DNA of 64,000 nucleotides from Colwellia chukchiensis (GTDB lineage Bacteria > Pseudomonadota > Gammaproteobacteria > Enterobacterales > Alteromonadaceae): assembly GCF_002104455.1 (NCBI RefSeq), contig NZ_NBOC01000014.1:32069-96068 (forward strand). The letters run 5' to 3'. Below are positions 9,272 through 17,426 of this stretch, piece after piece. The stretch's first letter is position 1. Each line of letters opens with the position of its first letter. The notes below the pieces were generated by a model, which had not been told where the DNA came from, ran no database searches, and was given only the letters and a program-made list of their open reading frames with translations. Made by a program: the position numbers and the translations under genes.

Positions 9272-10429
9272 TTATACCGCAGTATAGTTATTTTCTACGA
9301 AGGCGAGCAGTTTATCGCCAAATAAGTTTTTACGCCAACCCCGCATAATATCCACTAAATGCAAGTGATGCTCGGCGCCGTTTAACTTGTAATACCAAGA
9401 TAAAAATTGATTGATTTGTTTTTTTGATGCTAGATTTTCTGCCAGTAAGTTTGTTTCGCTGCTTAATTCATTTAAGTAACTTTTCACTTTCTTAAAGTTT
9501 TGTTTATACCCCGGGTATTCATCAAGTCGGACGATGGCTTTAGGTAACGCCACGTTTTTTTCTGCATTAATGCGTTTAAGTACCGACAACATGGCATTGC
9601 CTTTATGGCGAATATCGAGTGCTTCTACCCCTTCAATTTTTGCCATAATAGCGACACTTTCTGGGTTAACTTTTGCTAATCCGAGCAAGGTATGATCTTT
9701 GGCAATAAAGCCTATGGGGCGATCTTTTTGTTTCGCTTGCTGATAGCGCCAAATAGCCAGTTGTTGTAAACGATATAGCTGCGCTGAGTTTAGTCGCCAA
9801 GCCAGTTTAATATTGCGATAGAGCTGGCTTTCATCGGTTGCTGTAAATTTACGCTCTATCATCAGCGCACTTTCTTCTTTTGCTGCCGCTAACCAACCTG
9901 CTTTTGTAATATCAGCTTTTAGCGCAGGTATTATATTAAACAGATGTTCAACATCGCCAGCAGCATAACTCAGTTGCTTCTCTGTTAATGGTCGTTTCAT
10001 CCAGTCAGTACGAGATTCTGACTTATCAAGCTCAATGTCGCTATAATGGGCAATCATCGCCGCATAACCCATCGAAATGCCGTGACCTAAAAATGACATG
10101 ATAATTTGGCTGTCAATTAAGTTAACAGGTCGGCATTGACCAACACATAGAAAAACCTCTAAATCTTCAGAGCAAGCGTGGAGCACCTTTTCAATATTTG
10201 GGTTTGCTAATAATTGCCAAAATAAGGATAAGTCTGGCACTGCGATGGGATCAATTAGCGCTAGGGTTTTACCGTCATTGATCTGGATAAGACCTAGTTT
10301 CGGGTAAAAAGTACGTGTTCGCACAAACTCAGTGTCAATGGCAAGCACTTTGGCTTGGCTGAAACTTTGAAAAACTGATTGTAATAACGCAGGAGTGTCG
10401 ACGTAGATTCTTTTAGGTGTTGCTTGCAC
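9272..10429 (-). CDS. rnd: ribonuclease D
   Basis: 3'-5' exoribonuclease that matures tRNA and other stable RNA ends. The 385 residues match the normal length. The DEDD exonuclease motifs are readable: LAIDTEFVRTRTFYP (ExoI, Asp and Glu), HACSEDLEVF (ExoII) and YAAGDVEHL (ExoIII, Tyr and Asp). One or two HRDC domains follow (WRYQQAKQKDRPIGFI). The start is a GTG at 10429 with AGGACAATAC upstream. Its stop lies directly against a MITE-like element, which may have displaced the original downstream sequence. Confidence 0.95.
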   Translation of the reverse strand: MQATPKRIYVDTPALLQSVFQSFSQAKVLAIDTEFVRTRTFYPKLGLIQINDGKTLALIDPIAVPDLSLFWQLLANPNIEKVLHACSEDLEVFLCVGQCRPVNLIDSQIIMSFLGHGISMGYAAMIAHYSDIELDKSESRTDWMKRPLTEKQLSYAAGDVEHLFNIIPALKADITKAGWLAAAKEESALMIERKFTATDESQLYRNIKLAWRLNSAQLYRLQQLAIWRYQQAKQKDRPIGFIAKDHTLLGLAKVNPESVAIMAKIEGVEALDIRHKGNAMLSVLKRINAEKNVALPKAIVRLDEYPGYKQNFKKVKSYLNELSSETNLLAENLASKKQINQFLSWYYKLNGAEHHLHLVDIMRGWRKNLFGDKLLAFVENNYTAV

Positions 10430-10567
10430 GTATTGTCCTATTTAAACCATATACTGATAAACGACGTTCGAAGCCTTTCGCATGCGATTAGCGATTCGAA
10501 CATTTTTGTTCAATTACGATAACGTATTTTGTCATCAATGCCAAAATGATACGCCATAGCACAACCT

Positions 10568-10607
10568 GCACTTTTACCTCAGACATTTACTCTGCTTGTA
10601 AAAGTGC
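10568..10607. repeat. 10-base perfect inverted repeat between rluB and rnd
   Basis: GCACTTTTAC at 10568-10577 pairs with GTAAAAGTGC at 10598-10607 across a 20-base spacer. It lies just 3' of rluB on the minus strand and 140 bases before the rnd start. No T run follows, so it is not a classical terminator. It may be a transcript-end hairpin or a regulator site. Confidence 0.45.
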
Positions 10608-10629
10608 TAGTTTCAACGACATAAAGAGA

Positions 10630-11490
10630 TTAACGTCTACGCCTGGTGGTTTGCTGATGGCGATGCTGATGCTTTTTCACCGAACGGCGAATTCTTCTGC
10701 TTTTCGCGTTATCCATGGCTTTTTCATCGACTTTAACTTTACTTTGCGTTTCAGGAGGTAAGTCCACTAACTTGCGGTAGTAATTAACATCCTGTAAATT
10801 CAATTCCGTCCAACCACCTAACGGTAGTTGTCGCTTCATTTCCATATCACCGTATCTGACACGTATTAAACGACTGACTTGCACATCTTGGCTTTCCCAT
10901 AAGCGACGCACTTCACGGTTTCTTCCCTCTGAAAGCACCACATGAAACCAATGATTTCGTCCTTCGCCGCCACGGTAGGTGATTTTTTGAAATTTTGCAG
11001 GACCATCTTCAAGCTTGACGCCATGTCTTAAGGTTTGCAGCATAGCTTCATTAACTTCACCAAAAACGCGCACCGCATATTCGCGCTCAACTTGCTTTGA
11101 CGGGTGCATCAGTCGATTTGCCAATTCGCCATCTGTGGTAAAAAGCAGCATGCCTGAGGTATTAATATCTAAGCGCCCTACGGCTATCCAACGACTACCT
11201 TCAAGTTTAGGTAAACGGTCAAATACCGTTGGACGACCTTCGGGATCTTTGCGAGTACACATTTCACCTTCGGGCTTGTTGTACATGAGTACACGGCATA
11301 TATCGTCTGTTGGCGGCTTTAGTTTGACTTGATGACCGTCAACGCGAATCAGCTCATTGCCCTCGACACGATCGCCTAAATAGGCGGTTTTGCCATCAAC
11401 ACTGATACGACCTGCGCTAATATAACTTTCCATTTCTCGCCGCGAGCCAATACCGGCACGGGCTAATACTTTTTGTAATTTTTCAGACAT
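10630..11490 (-). CDS. rluB: 23S rRNA pseudouridine synthase, RluB/RsuA family
   Basis: Makes pseudouridine in 23S rRNA (position 2605 in E. coli). The 286 residues start with an S4 RNA-binding domain ([19 protein letters not shown]) and continue with the synthase domain, whose catalytic Asp sits in [29 protein letters not shown] is the family's C-terminal motif. The tail is a basic Arg/His/Lys extension, as in many RluB proteins. The start ATG follows GAAGACCT. It lies downstream of scpA-scpB, a linkage common in bacteria. Confidence 0.94.
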   Translation of the reverse strand: MSEKLQKVLARAGIGSRREMESYISAGRISVDGKTAYLGDRVEGNELIRVDGHQVKLKPPTDDICRVLMYNKPEGEMCTRKDPEGRPTVFDRLPKLEGSRWIAVGRLDINTSGMLLFTTDGELANRLMHPSKQVEREYAVRVFGEVNEAMLQTLRHGVKLEDGPAKFQKITYRGGEGRNHWFHVVLSEGRNREVRRLWESQDVQVSRLIRVRYGDMEMKRQLPLGGWTELNLQDVNYYRKLVDLPPETQSKVKVDEKAMDNAKSRRIRRSVKKHQHRHQQTTRRRR

Positions 11491-11624
11491 AGGTCTTCAC
11501 TCTCTTACGTCAGTAACTTGATGAAAGCTTTGCGGCTTCCACTACGTCTCTGTCTCTTTAAGTTTGGGGCTATAACACCCCTGTAATTTACTGGCTATTT
11601 TGCTGCCACGTCATCATGGCGTTT

Positions 11625-12188
11625 TTAACGTTCAAGCTCCGCCAATGGCATTAATTCTGGTAACTGCGCTAATGAGGTTAGCGAGAAATAGTCCAAAAAC
11701 TCTTGTGTGCTTGCATATAATACCGGCCGACCCGGTACTTCTTTGTGGCCAACCGTTTTAATCCAGTTTCTTTGCATCAAGGTTTTAATAATTTGGCTGC
11801 TTAGTGCTACGCCGCGAATGTCTTCTATTTCACTCCGCGTAATCGGTTGTTTATAGGCAATTAACGCTAAAGTTTCTAACGTTGCCCGCGAATATTTCGG
11901 CGCCTTCTCTTTATATAAGTGCGCTAAATCTGTACTTAGCTCGCTCGGTGTTTGAAATCGATAACCTGATGCTACTTTTTTTAATTCAATACCGCGGCCT
12001 TGATAATGCGCGGCAATGTTTTTAATTATATCACGAATACGCAAATTGCTAACACGATATTCTATTAAAAGCTCACGCTTGAGGGTTTGTACTGACACAG
12101 GTTTATCGGCGATAAATAGAGCCGCTTCCACTAAACGTGTGAGCTTGTCATCATCGATATCTAGATGGCGAAATTTATCTGCTGTCAT
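11625..12188 (-). CDS. scpB: SMC-Scp complex subunit ScpB
   Basis: Kleisin-associated winged-helix protein that, with ScpA and SMC, works in chromosome organisation. It has 187 residues with two winged-helix units: LVEAALFIADKPVSVQTLKREL near residue 15, and TLETLALIAYKQPITRSEIEDIRGV near 105, the family hallmark. LGVTKEFLDYF-like text (STQEFLDYFSL) closes it. It starts 18 bases after the scpA stop. No smc gene is in this window; many gammaproteobacteria carrying ScpAB have MukB or an SMC elsewhere. Confidence 0.94.
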   Translation of the reverse strand: MTADKFRHLDIDDDKLTRLVEAALFIADKPVSVQTLKRELLIEYRVSNLRIRDIIKNIAAHYQGRGIELKKVASGYRFQTPSELSTDLAHLYKEKAPKYSRATLETLALIAYKQPITRSEIEDIRGVALSSQIIKTLMQRNWIKTVGHKEVPGRPVLYASTQEFLDYFSLTSLAQLPELMPLAELER

Positions 12189-12206
12189 GTGCTTTTATTC
12201 CCTTGC

Positions 12207-13055
12207 TTAAGACTGAGGTAACGCGATCCGTATTTCGCCATAAACATGTGTTTGAATACAAGTAATTAGCGACTCTTTTATCAGCTCAAGAATCGCTAAA
12301 AATGTTACTACCACCCCTTGTTTTCCTTCGTTTAAGGTAAACAAATCACTAAAGTTACAATAATTTTGCGGGTTTTTCGTATCATTGAGGATAGCCATGA
12401 TTTTTGCCATACGTTCTCGTGTAGATAGCGCCTCTTTTTGGATATGATGATGTTGATAGGCTTGCGTGCGCTTAATCACCCCTTGCAACGCCGCTAGCAA
12501 CTCAGTTAAGTCAACGTCAGTATCAACAACTTTAGCGACAAAGTTATCCGCTAGCTTGACCTTAGCAATAAAAACATCGCGCTCAACGCGAGGAATTGTG
12601 TCAAGATTCTCAGCAGCGTTTTTAATGACTTCATATTGTTGCAGTTTCCTGACTAGCTCAGCTCTCGGATCGGCCTCTTCCTCTTCAACTGCTTGTTTGG
12701 GTAATAAAAGCCGGGATTTTATTTCCGCTAGAATTGACGCCATCACTAAATACTCAGCCGCTAGTTCTAACTTACTGTCTTTCATAAGTTCGACATAATT
12801 CATGTACTGAGTGGTAATAGGCGCTATGGGTAAGTCTAAAATATCAAATTTTTGTTTGCGAATTAAATACAGCAGTAAATCCAGTGGCCCTTCAAACATT
12901 TCCAGAATAATTTCTAATGCATCAGGGGGAATAAATAAGTCTTGTGGCTTTTCAACGATCGCTTCACCATGTAATACCGCAAACGGTAATACTTGCTGTA
13001 ACATAACGCCAGATTTGCCATTGTTTTGTTGTGCAACGGGAGCTTTTTCCGCCAT
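12207..13055 (-). CDS. scpA: segregation and condensation protein A (ScpA kleisin)
   Basis: Kleisin subunit that bridges SMC heads. The N-terminal SMC-binding helices are clear: FEGPLDLLLYLIRKQKFDILDLPIAPITTQYMNY spans roughly residues 54-87. A variable middle and a C-terminal winged helix (VVTFLAILELIKESLI) follow. The total is 282 residues. About 45 residues precede the usual ScpA start, which is common in this group, though an internal start cannot be excluded. It is the upstream partner of scpB. Confidence 0.93.
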   Translation of the reverse strand: MAEKAPVAQQNNGKSGVMLQQVLPFAVLHGEAIVEKPQDLFIPPDALEIILEMFEGPLDLLLYLIRKQKFDILDLPIAPITTQYMNYVELMKDSKLELAAEYLVMASILAEIKSRLLLPKQAVEEEEADPRAELVRKLQQYEVIKNAAENLDTIPRVERDVFIAKVKLADNFVAKVVDTDVDLTELLAALQGVIKRTQAYQHHHIQKEALSTRERMAKIMAILNDTKNPQNYCNFSDLFTLNEGKQGVVVTFLAILELIKESLITCIQTHVYGEIRIALPQS

Positions 13056-13127
13056 GATATTTTACGATACTCTCGTTAAAGGTTAAGGGTTAGTAGCGCT
13101 TTAGTATTTTCCGAACTGTTTTTCTCG

Positions 13128-13748
13128 CTATTGAAATGGCTCAACATCCCCTTCACCAACGCGAATAATTTCTACCTCATCATTGGAAAAATCAATCACT
13201 GTGGTGGGGCGCTCACCTAAATGACCACCATGAATAATCAGGTCCACTTGGTGTTCTAAAATATCGCGAATATGTTCAGGGTCAAACTCTGCGGTATCAG
13301 CGCCAGGCATTAATAAAGTGGTTGACATAATAGGCTCGCCTAACTCTGCTAACAATGCTTGGGCAATATGATTATTAGGCACGCGAATACCTATGGTTTT
13401 ACGCTTTGGGTTTAATAATCGCTTTGGTACTTCTTTTGACCCCTTGAAAATAAAAGTATACGGGCCTGGGGTATTATTTTTCAATAACCGAAAAGCGCTA
13501 TTATCAACACGGGTATAAACCGATAATTCCGATAAATCACAACACACTAAGGTAAAGTTATGGGCTTTATCTATTGAACGGATATTACAGATGCGATCTA
13601 ATGCTTTTTTGTCACCAATATGACAACCTAAGGCATATCCTGAATCCGTTGGATACACAATCACGCCACCTTGTTTAATGATAGCCGCGGCTTGTTTCAT
13701 TAATCGCCCTTGTGGATTATCGGGATGTACATAAAAAAATTGACTCAT
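13128..13748 (-). CDS. yciO: YciO-type Sua5/YrdC family protein (L-threonylcarbamoyladenylate synthase homologue)
   Basis: 206 residues when started at the ATG at 13748, which has GGAG six bases upstream; this equals the E. coli YciO length. The Sua5/YrdC nucleotide-binding fold is visible: GGVIVYPTDSGYALGC, NFTLVCCDLSEL, NNTPGPYTFIFKG and KRKTIGIRVPNN. TsaC/Sua5 relatives make the threonylcarbamoyl-AMP used for tRNA t6A. YciO is a sister family and its role is less certain. It sits between rnm and scpA on one strand. Confidence 0.92.
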   Translation of the reverse strand: MSQFFYVHPDNPQGRLMKQAAAIIKQGGVIVYPTDSGYALGCHIGDKKALDRICNIRSIDKAHNFTLVCCDLSELSVYTRVDNSAFRLLKNNTPGPYTFIFKGSKEVPKRLLNPKRKTIGIRVPNNHIAQALLAELGEPIMSTTLLMPGADTAEFDPEHIRDILEHQVDLIIHGGHLGERPTTVIDFSNDEVEIIRVGEGDVEPFQ

Positions 13749-13799
13749 AAAGCGCTCCAACTGAAAACTATAGGGTTATTATAAACTGTCATTAAATAA

Positions 13800-14690
13800 C
13801 TAATTCAAGGCTTTTGATTGCCAAAGTTGCCAAATGGGCTTGGCATGCTCAGGCATGGTTAAATTTCGCCCTAATTCACTCCAACGACTTGGCTGGTGAA
13901 AATCAGAGCCCATAGATGCATGTAAATCGTATTCCTGACAAAAGCTTAGCATCAATTTTCGTTGTTCGTTATTCATTTGCGGTAGCACCACTTCTAAACC
14001 ATCACCAGCAGCGGCCTTAAAGTCTACAATTAGGCGCCGCAGCCATTTACTGGTTAAGTCATAACGTATCGGATGTGCCATAACGGCAACGCCACCGGCG
14101 GCGTGAATTGCAGCAACCGCATCGGCAATACTGCACCATTGGGGTTTAACATAAGCGCGTTTTCCTTTACCAATATATTTATCAAATGCCGCTTGCATTT
14201 TACTCACCACACCGCGTTGTAAAAGTACTTTGGCAAAATGGGCGCGGGTAATTGAGCCTGCTCCGGCTAAAGTTTTGGCATCAGCATAAACATTATCAAA
14301 GCCACATTTAGCCAGTTTTTCCCCCATGGCGATGGCGCGATTTTCTCGGTGCTGCTGCTGTTGTGTGATTAACGTTTGTAGCGCGTTATGGGTTGGTATG
14401 ATATTTAAACCAACAATGTGAATTTCAAAGCCTTGCCATTGGCTCGATATTTCAATGCCGTTGATTAAGGTTATCGGCAGTTGGTTTTCCACTATTGTTT
14501 GCTGGGCACTTACTAAGGCATCAACGCTGTCATGATCTGTGATCGCTAATACGTCAATTTGCAAGTTAACCGCCCGTGCAATAAGCTCTGGTGGCGTTAA
14601 TGCACCATCAGAGCAACGGGTGTGACTGTGTAAATCAACCCTTAGCGTTGAAAAATCTTGCTTATTTGTTAAATCAGTGGTTGACATCAT
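13800..14690 (-). CDS. rnm: PHP-domain 5'-3' exoribonuclease (RNase AM, YciV)
   Basis: PHP-family metal-dependent enzyme. E. coli YciV/RNase AM trims 5' ends of 5S, 16S and 23S rRNA precursors and acts on short oligonucleotides. The 296 residues show the metal motifs DLHSHTRCSDG near residue 19, ITDHDSVDAL, GIEISSQWQ, VMAHPIRYD and MGSDFHQ. Two adjacent ATG codons at 14690 and 14687 are both possible starts. It lies divergent to the trp operon, as rnm does beside trpL in E. coli, so this is an old conserved neighbourhood. Confidence 0.93.
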   Translation of the reverse strand: MMSTTDLTNKQDFSTLRVDLHSHTRCSDGALTPPELIARAVNLQIDVLAITDHDSVDALVSAQQTIVENQLPITLINGIEISSQWQGFEIHIVGLNIIPTHNALQTLITQQQQHRENRAIAMGEKLAKCGFDNVYADAKTLAGAGSITRAHFAKVLLQRGVVSKMQAAFDKYIGKGKRAYVKPQWCSIADAVAAIHAAGGVAVMAHPIRYDLTSKWLRRLIVDFKAAAGDGLEVVLPQMNNEQRKLMLSFCQEYDLHASMGSDFHQPSRWSELGRNLTMPEHAKPIWQLWQSKALN

Positions 14691-14723
14691 TACGCGAATC
14701 GGTTCTTCTATAGGGGCTTAGCA

Positions 14724-14756
14724 TTGCCTAGTCAAATTAACATGACTATTTTAGGC
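14724..14756 (+). promoter_or_regulatory. putative trp promoter with overlapping palindrome (possible TrpR-type operator)
   Basis: A -35-like TTGCCT at 14724-14729 and a -10-like TATTTT at 14747-14752 are 17 bases apart. The spacer carries TAGTCA-N8-TGACTA (14729-14734 and 14743-14748). A further outer pair, GCCTA and TAGGC (14726-14730, 14752-14756), extends the symmetry. The central AATTAAC resembles the middle of known trp operators only loosely, so TrpR binding is an inference. The palindrome-over-promoter placement fits repression. Confidence 0.55.
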
Positions 14757-14793
14757 AAGTGAATAACACAATTTTACTGAGATAAAACCCATA

Positions 14794-14850
14794 ATGATAC
14801 AAGTAAAACTAACTATTTCTCTGATTTGGTGGTGGCATAACTCAACATAG
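14794..14850 (+). CDS. trpL: trp operon leader peptide
   Basis: An 18-residue reading frame, MIQVKLTISLIWWWHNST, with three consecutive TGG codons near its end. It lies directly before a terminator hairpin and the trp genes. In attenuation, a ribosome stalled at the Trp codons when charged tRNA-Trp is scarce lets an antiterminator form. Its ribosome site is weak. It has no expected function as a peptide. Confidence 0.88.
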   Translation: MIQVKLTISLIWWWHNST

Positions 14851-14914
14851 CTGGGTTGTGAGCTTTACTTGTAAGTAAAAATATCGAAAACCCGCACTCT
14901 TTTGCGGGTTTTTT
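14851..14914 (+). terminator. trp attenuator (antiterminator and terminator)
   Basis: The terminator is AACCCGCA at 14889-14896 paired with TGCGGGTT at 14903-14910, then T to 14914. An upstream segment GGGTT at 14853-14857 can pair with the AACCC of the first arm to make an antiterminator. CTCAAC inside trpL can pair imperfectly with the GTTGTGAG that follows. This gives the usual four-segment attenuator layout, drawn by eye rather than folded. Confidence 0.85.
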
Positions 14915-14949
14915 GCTTTTAATTAATTGAAAAACATACTGGAATTAAA

Positions 14950-15012
14950 ATGTTACGCATTAAAGTTAAACGTTGGTTTTTATGGTGGCTATTGCCCATT
15001 TACGCTGGATGA
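14950..15012 (+). CDS. second Trp-rich mini-ORF between the attenuator and trpE
   Basis: A 20-codon frame from ATG 14950 to TGA 15012, basic at its start (RIKVKR), then W-F-L-W-W and a hydrophobic end. GGAA sits five bases before the ATG, a plausible ribosome site. It lies after the terminator and 33 bases before trpE, so it would be translated only in read-through transcripts. Three Trp in 20 residues is far above chance. It could be a translational leader coupled to trpE or a relic of an older leader. Confidence 0.5.
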   Translation: MLRIKVKRWFLWWLLPIYAG

Positions 15013-15045
15013 CCGTTATAAATATTACTATGTTTAGGAATACCT

Positions 15046-16755
15046 ATGAGCAACAACCAAGATAAAAATACCGATAATACGCAGCATAAGTCTGCTATAG
15101 AACATCAGCAAGTTGGTGCAGTCGTCACCTTAACTGCGCAAGTAAACTATCAAAGCGATCCGCTTGCCCTCTTTCATCGCCTGTGTGCGAATAAAGCCAA
15201 TACTCTGTTACTTGAATCAGCAGAGATTGATAAAAAGCACCAACTAAAAAGCTTGCTGCTGAGCGAAAGCGCGGTAAAAATCGTCTGTTATGGCAATGTT
15301 GTCACCTTTACCGCCTTAACGCGCAATGGTGAAAATGCCCTCTCGTTTGCAAAACAAGCCTTAGCAAATGATGCGCAAATTAGTGGTGACCAACAAACCT
15401 TTACAGCCACTTTTTCTACTACCGCTGAGCAGCTCGATGAGCGTGCGCGCCTATTAGCGACTAACCCGTTGCAAAGTCTGCGCATATTTACTCAGCTAAG
15501 CAATAACAATCAGCATCCGTTTGCAGTATTTTTAGCCGGTGCCTTCGCGTTTGACATGATGGCGATGAGCGAAAACCTGCCCGAGGTCAATGAGGGTGAA
15601 AATAGCTGCCCAGACTTTGTCTATTATTTAGCAGAAACCTTACTCGTCATTGATCACGAACAACAAACCAGCGAACTCGTCACTAACCTATTTTCCGGTA
15701 ACGCATTTGCAGCCGAGCATAGGGCTGCGCAGGAAAAAATAGCCGCAATCAAAGCAAGTTTAAATACGGCCGTAACCGCAAGTTTTACTCCTAAAGCATT
15801 AACATCGACAGAAACTAACAAAAAAGCGCCCGCCTTAAGCTGTGATATTAGCGACCAAGCGTTTTGTCAAATCGTTAATGACTTAAAAGAAAACATATTA
15901 GCCGGTGATATTTTTCAAGTGGTGCCCTCTCGTACCTTTAGCTTGCCCTGCTCTAATACGCTCAATGCATACAAAGCCTTAAAACAGCGCAACCCAAGCC
16001 CGTATATGTTTTATCTGCAAGATAGCGAGTTTTGTATCTTTGGCGCATCACCTGAGTCAGCACTGAAATACCAACAAAACAATCGCCAAGTAGAAATTTA
16101 TCCCATTGCGGGCACTCGGCCGCGTGGTTTTAATGCTGATGGCAGCTTATCACCTGATTTAGATAGCCGTATCGAGCTTGATCTGCGCTTAGATAAAAAA
16201 GAGTTAGCTGAGCATATTATGTTAGTGGACTTAGCCCGCAATGATATTGCCCGCGTTAGTCAACCAGGCACACGTCATGTTGCAGATCTATTAAAAGTAG
16301 ATAGGTACTCTCATGTTATGCATTTAGTATCTCGTGTTTGTGGCACCTTAGAGCCAGAGTTAGACGCCCTGCATGCTTACCAAGCGTGCATGAATATGGG
16401 CACATTATCCGGTGCGCCTAAAGTGAAGGCCACCAGTTTAATACGTCAGGTAGAGGGCAAACGCCGCGGCAGCTATGGCGGCGCAGTCGGGTACTTGACC
16501 GGCGATGGTGATATGGATACCTGCATAGTGATCCGCTCAGCATTTGTGAAAAATCAGCGCGCACATATTCAAGCCGGCGCTGGCGTAGTATTTGACTCAG
16601 ACCCACAATCAGAGGCCAATGAAACACGACAAAAAGCGCAAGCGGTGATCAATGCTATTGCCGAAGCAGAAACGAAAAACTTACGGATTTGCGAGCAAGC
16701 GCACTGTTCAACGACTCAGGTACAACCAGTCATAACACAGGAGTCTAAATCATGA
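15046..16755 (+). CDS. trpE: anthranilate synthase component I
   Basis: Converts chorismate to anthranilate with TrpG, the first step of tryptophan synthesis. The 569 residues hold the N-terminal regulatory part with LLESA at about 55-59, the motif that binds feedback tryptophan. The chorismate-binding domain follows: DIFQVVPSRTF, AGTRPRG near 354-360, LVDLARNDIARV and HLVSRVCG. It is somewhat longer than the usual 510-530 because of a hydrophilic head and a C-terminal tail. AGGAATACCT precedes the ATG. The stop overlaps the trpG start by 4 bases (ATGA). Confidence 0.97.
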   Translation: MSNNQDKNTDNTQHKSAIEHQQVGAVVTLTAQVNYQSDPLALFHRLCANKANTLLLESAEIDKKHQLKSLLLSESAVKIVCYGNVVTFTALTRNGENALSFAKQALANDAQISGDQQTFTATFSTTAEQLDERARLLATNPLQSLRIFTQLSNNNQHPFAVFLAGAFAFDMMAMSENLPEVNEGENSCPDFVYYLAETLLVIDHEQQTSELVTNLFSGNAFAAEHRAAQEKIAAIKASLNTAVTASFTPKALTSTETNKKAPALSCDISDQAFCQIVNDLKENILAGDIFQVVPSRTFSLPCSNTLNAYKALKQRNPSPYMFYLQDSEFCIFGASPESALKYQQNNRQVEIYPIAGTRPRGFNADGSLSPDLDSRIELDLRLDKKELAEHIMLVDLARNDIARVSQPGTRHVADLLKVDRYSHVMHLVSRVCGTLEPELDALHAYQACMNMGTLSGAPKVKATSLIRQVEGKRRGSYGGAVGYLTGDGDMDTCIVIRSAFVKNQRAHIQAGAGVVFDSDPQSEANETRQKAQAVINAIAEAETKNLRICEQAHCSTTQVQPVITQESKS

Positions 16756-17426
16756 TTGCGGCTAAGCCATTACCTGAAATTGTTATGCTCGATAACCTCG
16801 ACTCTTTTACTTATAACCTAGTAGATGAGTTTCGGTGTTTGGGCTATCAGTTGACCATTTATCGCCACACTTTAAGTGCTGAGTTTATCTATCAAACCTT
16901 AATGCATAAACAACAAACTAACGCTAATGGCGTTATTCTAGTGTTATCGCCTGGCCCTGGTGAGCCAAGCAATGCAGGTTGCTTAATGGCATTAATCGCG
17001 CTGTGCGCTGGAAAATTGCCAATATTAGGCATCTGCTTAGGGCATCAAGCCTTAATTCAACATTATGGTGGCGTGATATCACGCGCGCCAGAAGTGGTAC
17101 ACGGAAAATCTTCAAACGTAACCCACATTCAAACCGGCGCCTTTAAAGGTATTGCTAACCCCTTACCTGTTGCACGTTATCACTCTCTTGTGGCCAGTAC
17201 AGTTCCGGCACAATTAACCATCACCGCACAGGTAAGTTTTCAAACCGAGCAACAAACCTACATTCTGCCTATGGCGGTTGAGCATAGCGCAGATGCTGCC
17301 ATTGGTTTTCAATTTCACCCAGAATCAATACTAACCACTTACGGCAGCAATTTATTAGCACAAAGCCTAAGCCATCTATCAAATTTAGCACAACAAGGGA
17401 CTGACCATGACAATCACAAAAATTAG
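16752..17426 (+). CDS. trpG: anthranilate synthase component II (glutamine amidotransferase)
   Basis: Supplies ammonia from glutamine to TrpE. It is a class I amidotransferase of 224 residues: DNLDSFTYNLVD at the start, PGPGEPSNAG, nucleophile Cys in GICLGHQAL near residue 95, and the His-Glu pair in FQFHPESILT near 189-191. It is separate from trpD, unlike the E. coli trpGD fusion. Translation is probably coupled: it overlaps trpE by 4 bases and trpD by 20. Confidence 0.97.
   Translation: MIAAKPLPEIVMLDNLDSFTYNLVDEFRCLGYQLTIYRHTLSAEFIYQTLMHKQQTNANGVILVLSPGPGEPSNAGCLMALIALCAGKLPILGICLGHQALIQHYGGVISRAPEVVHGKSSNVTHIQTGAFKGIANPLPVARYHSLVASTVPAQLTITAQVSFQTEQQTYILPMAVEHSADAAIGFQFHPESILTTYGSNLLAQSLSHLSNLAQQGTDHDNHKN

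Noticed and set aside
10440..10510. tRNA-like TTCGAA strings upstream of rnd
   Set aside because: No cloverleaf can be drawn around them; they are isolated matches.
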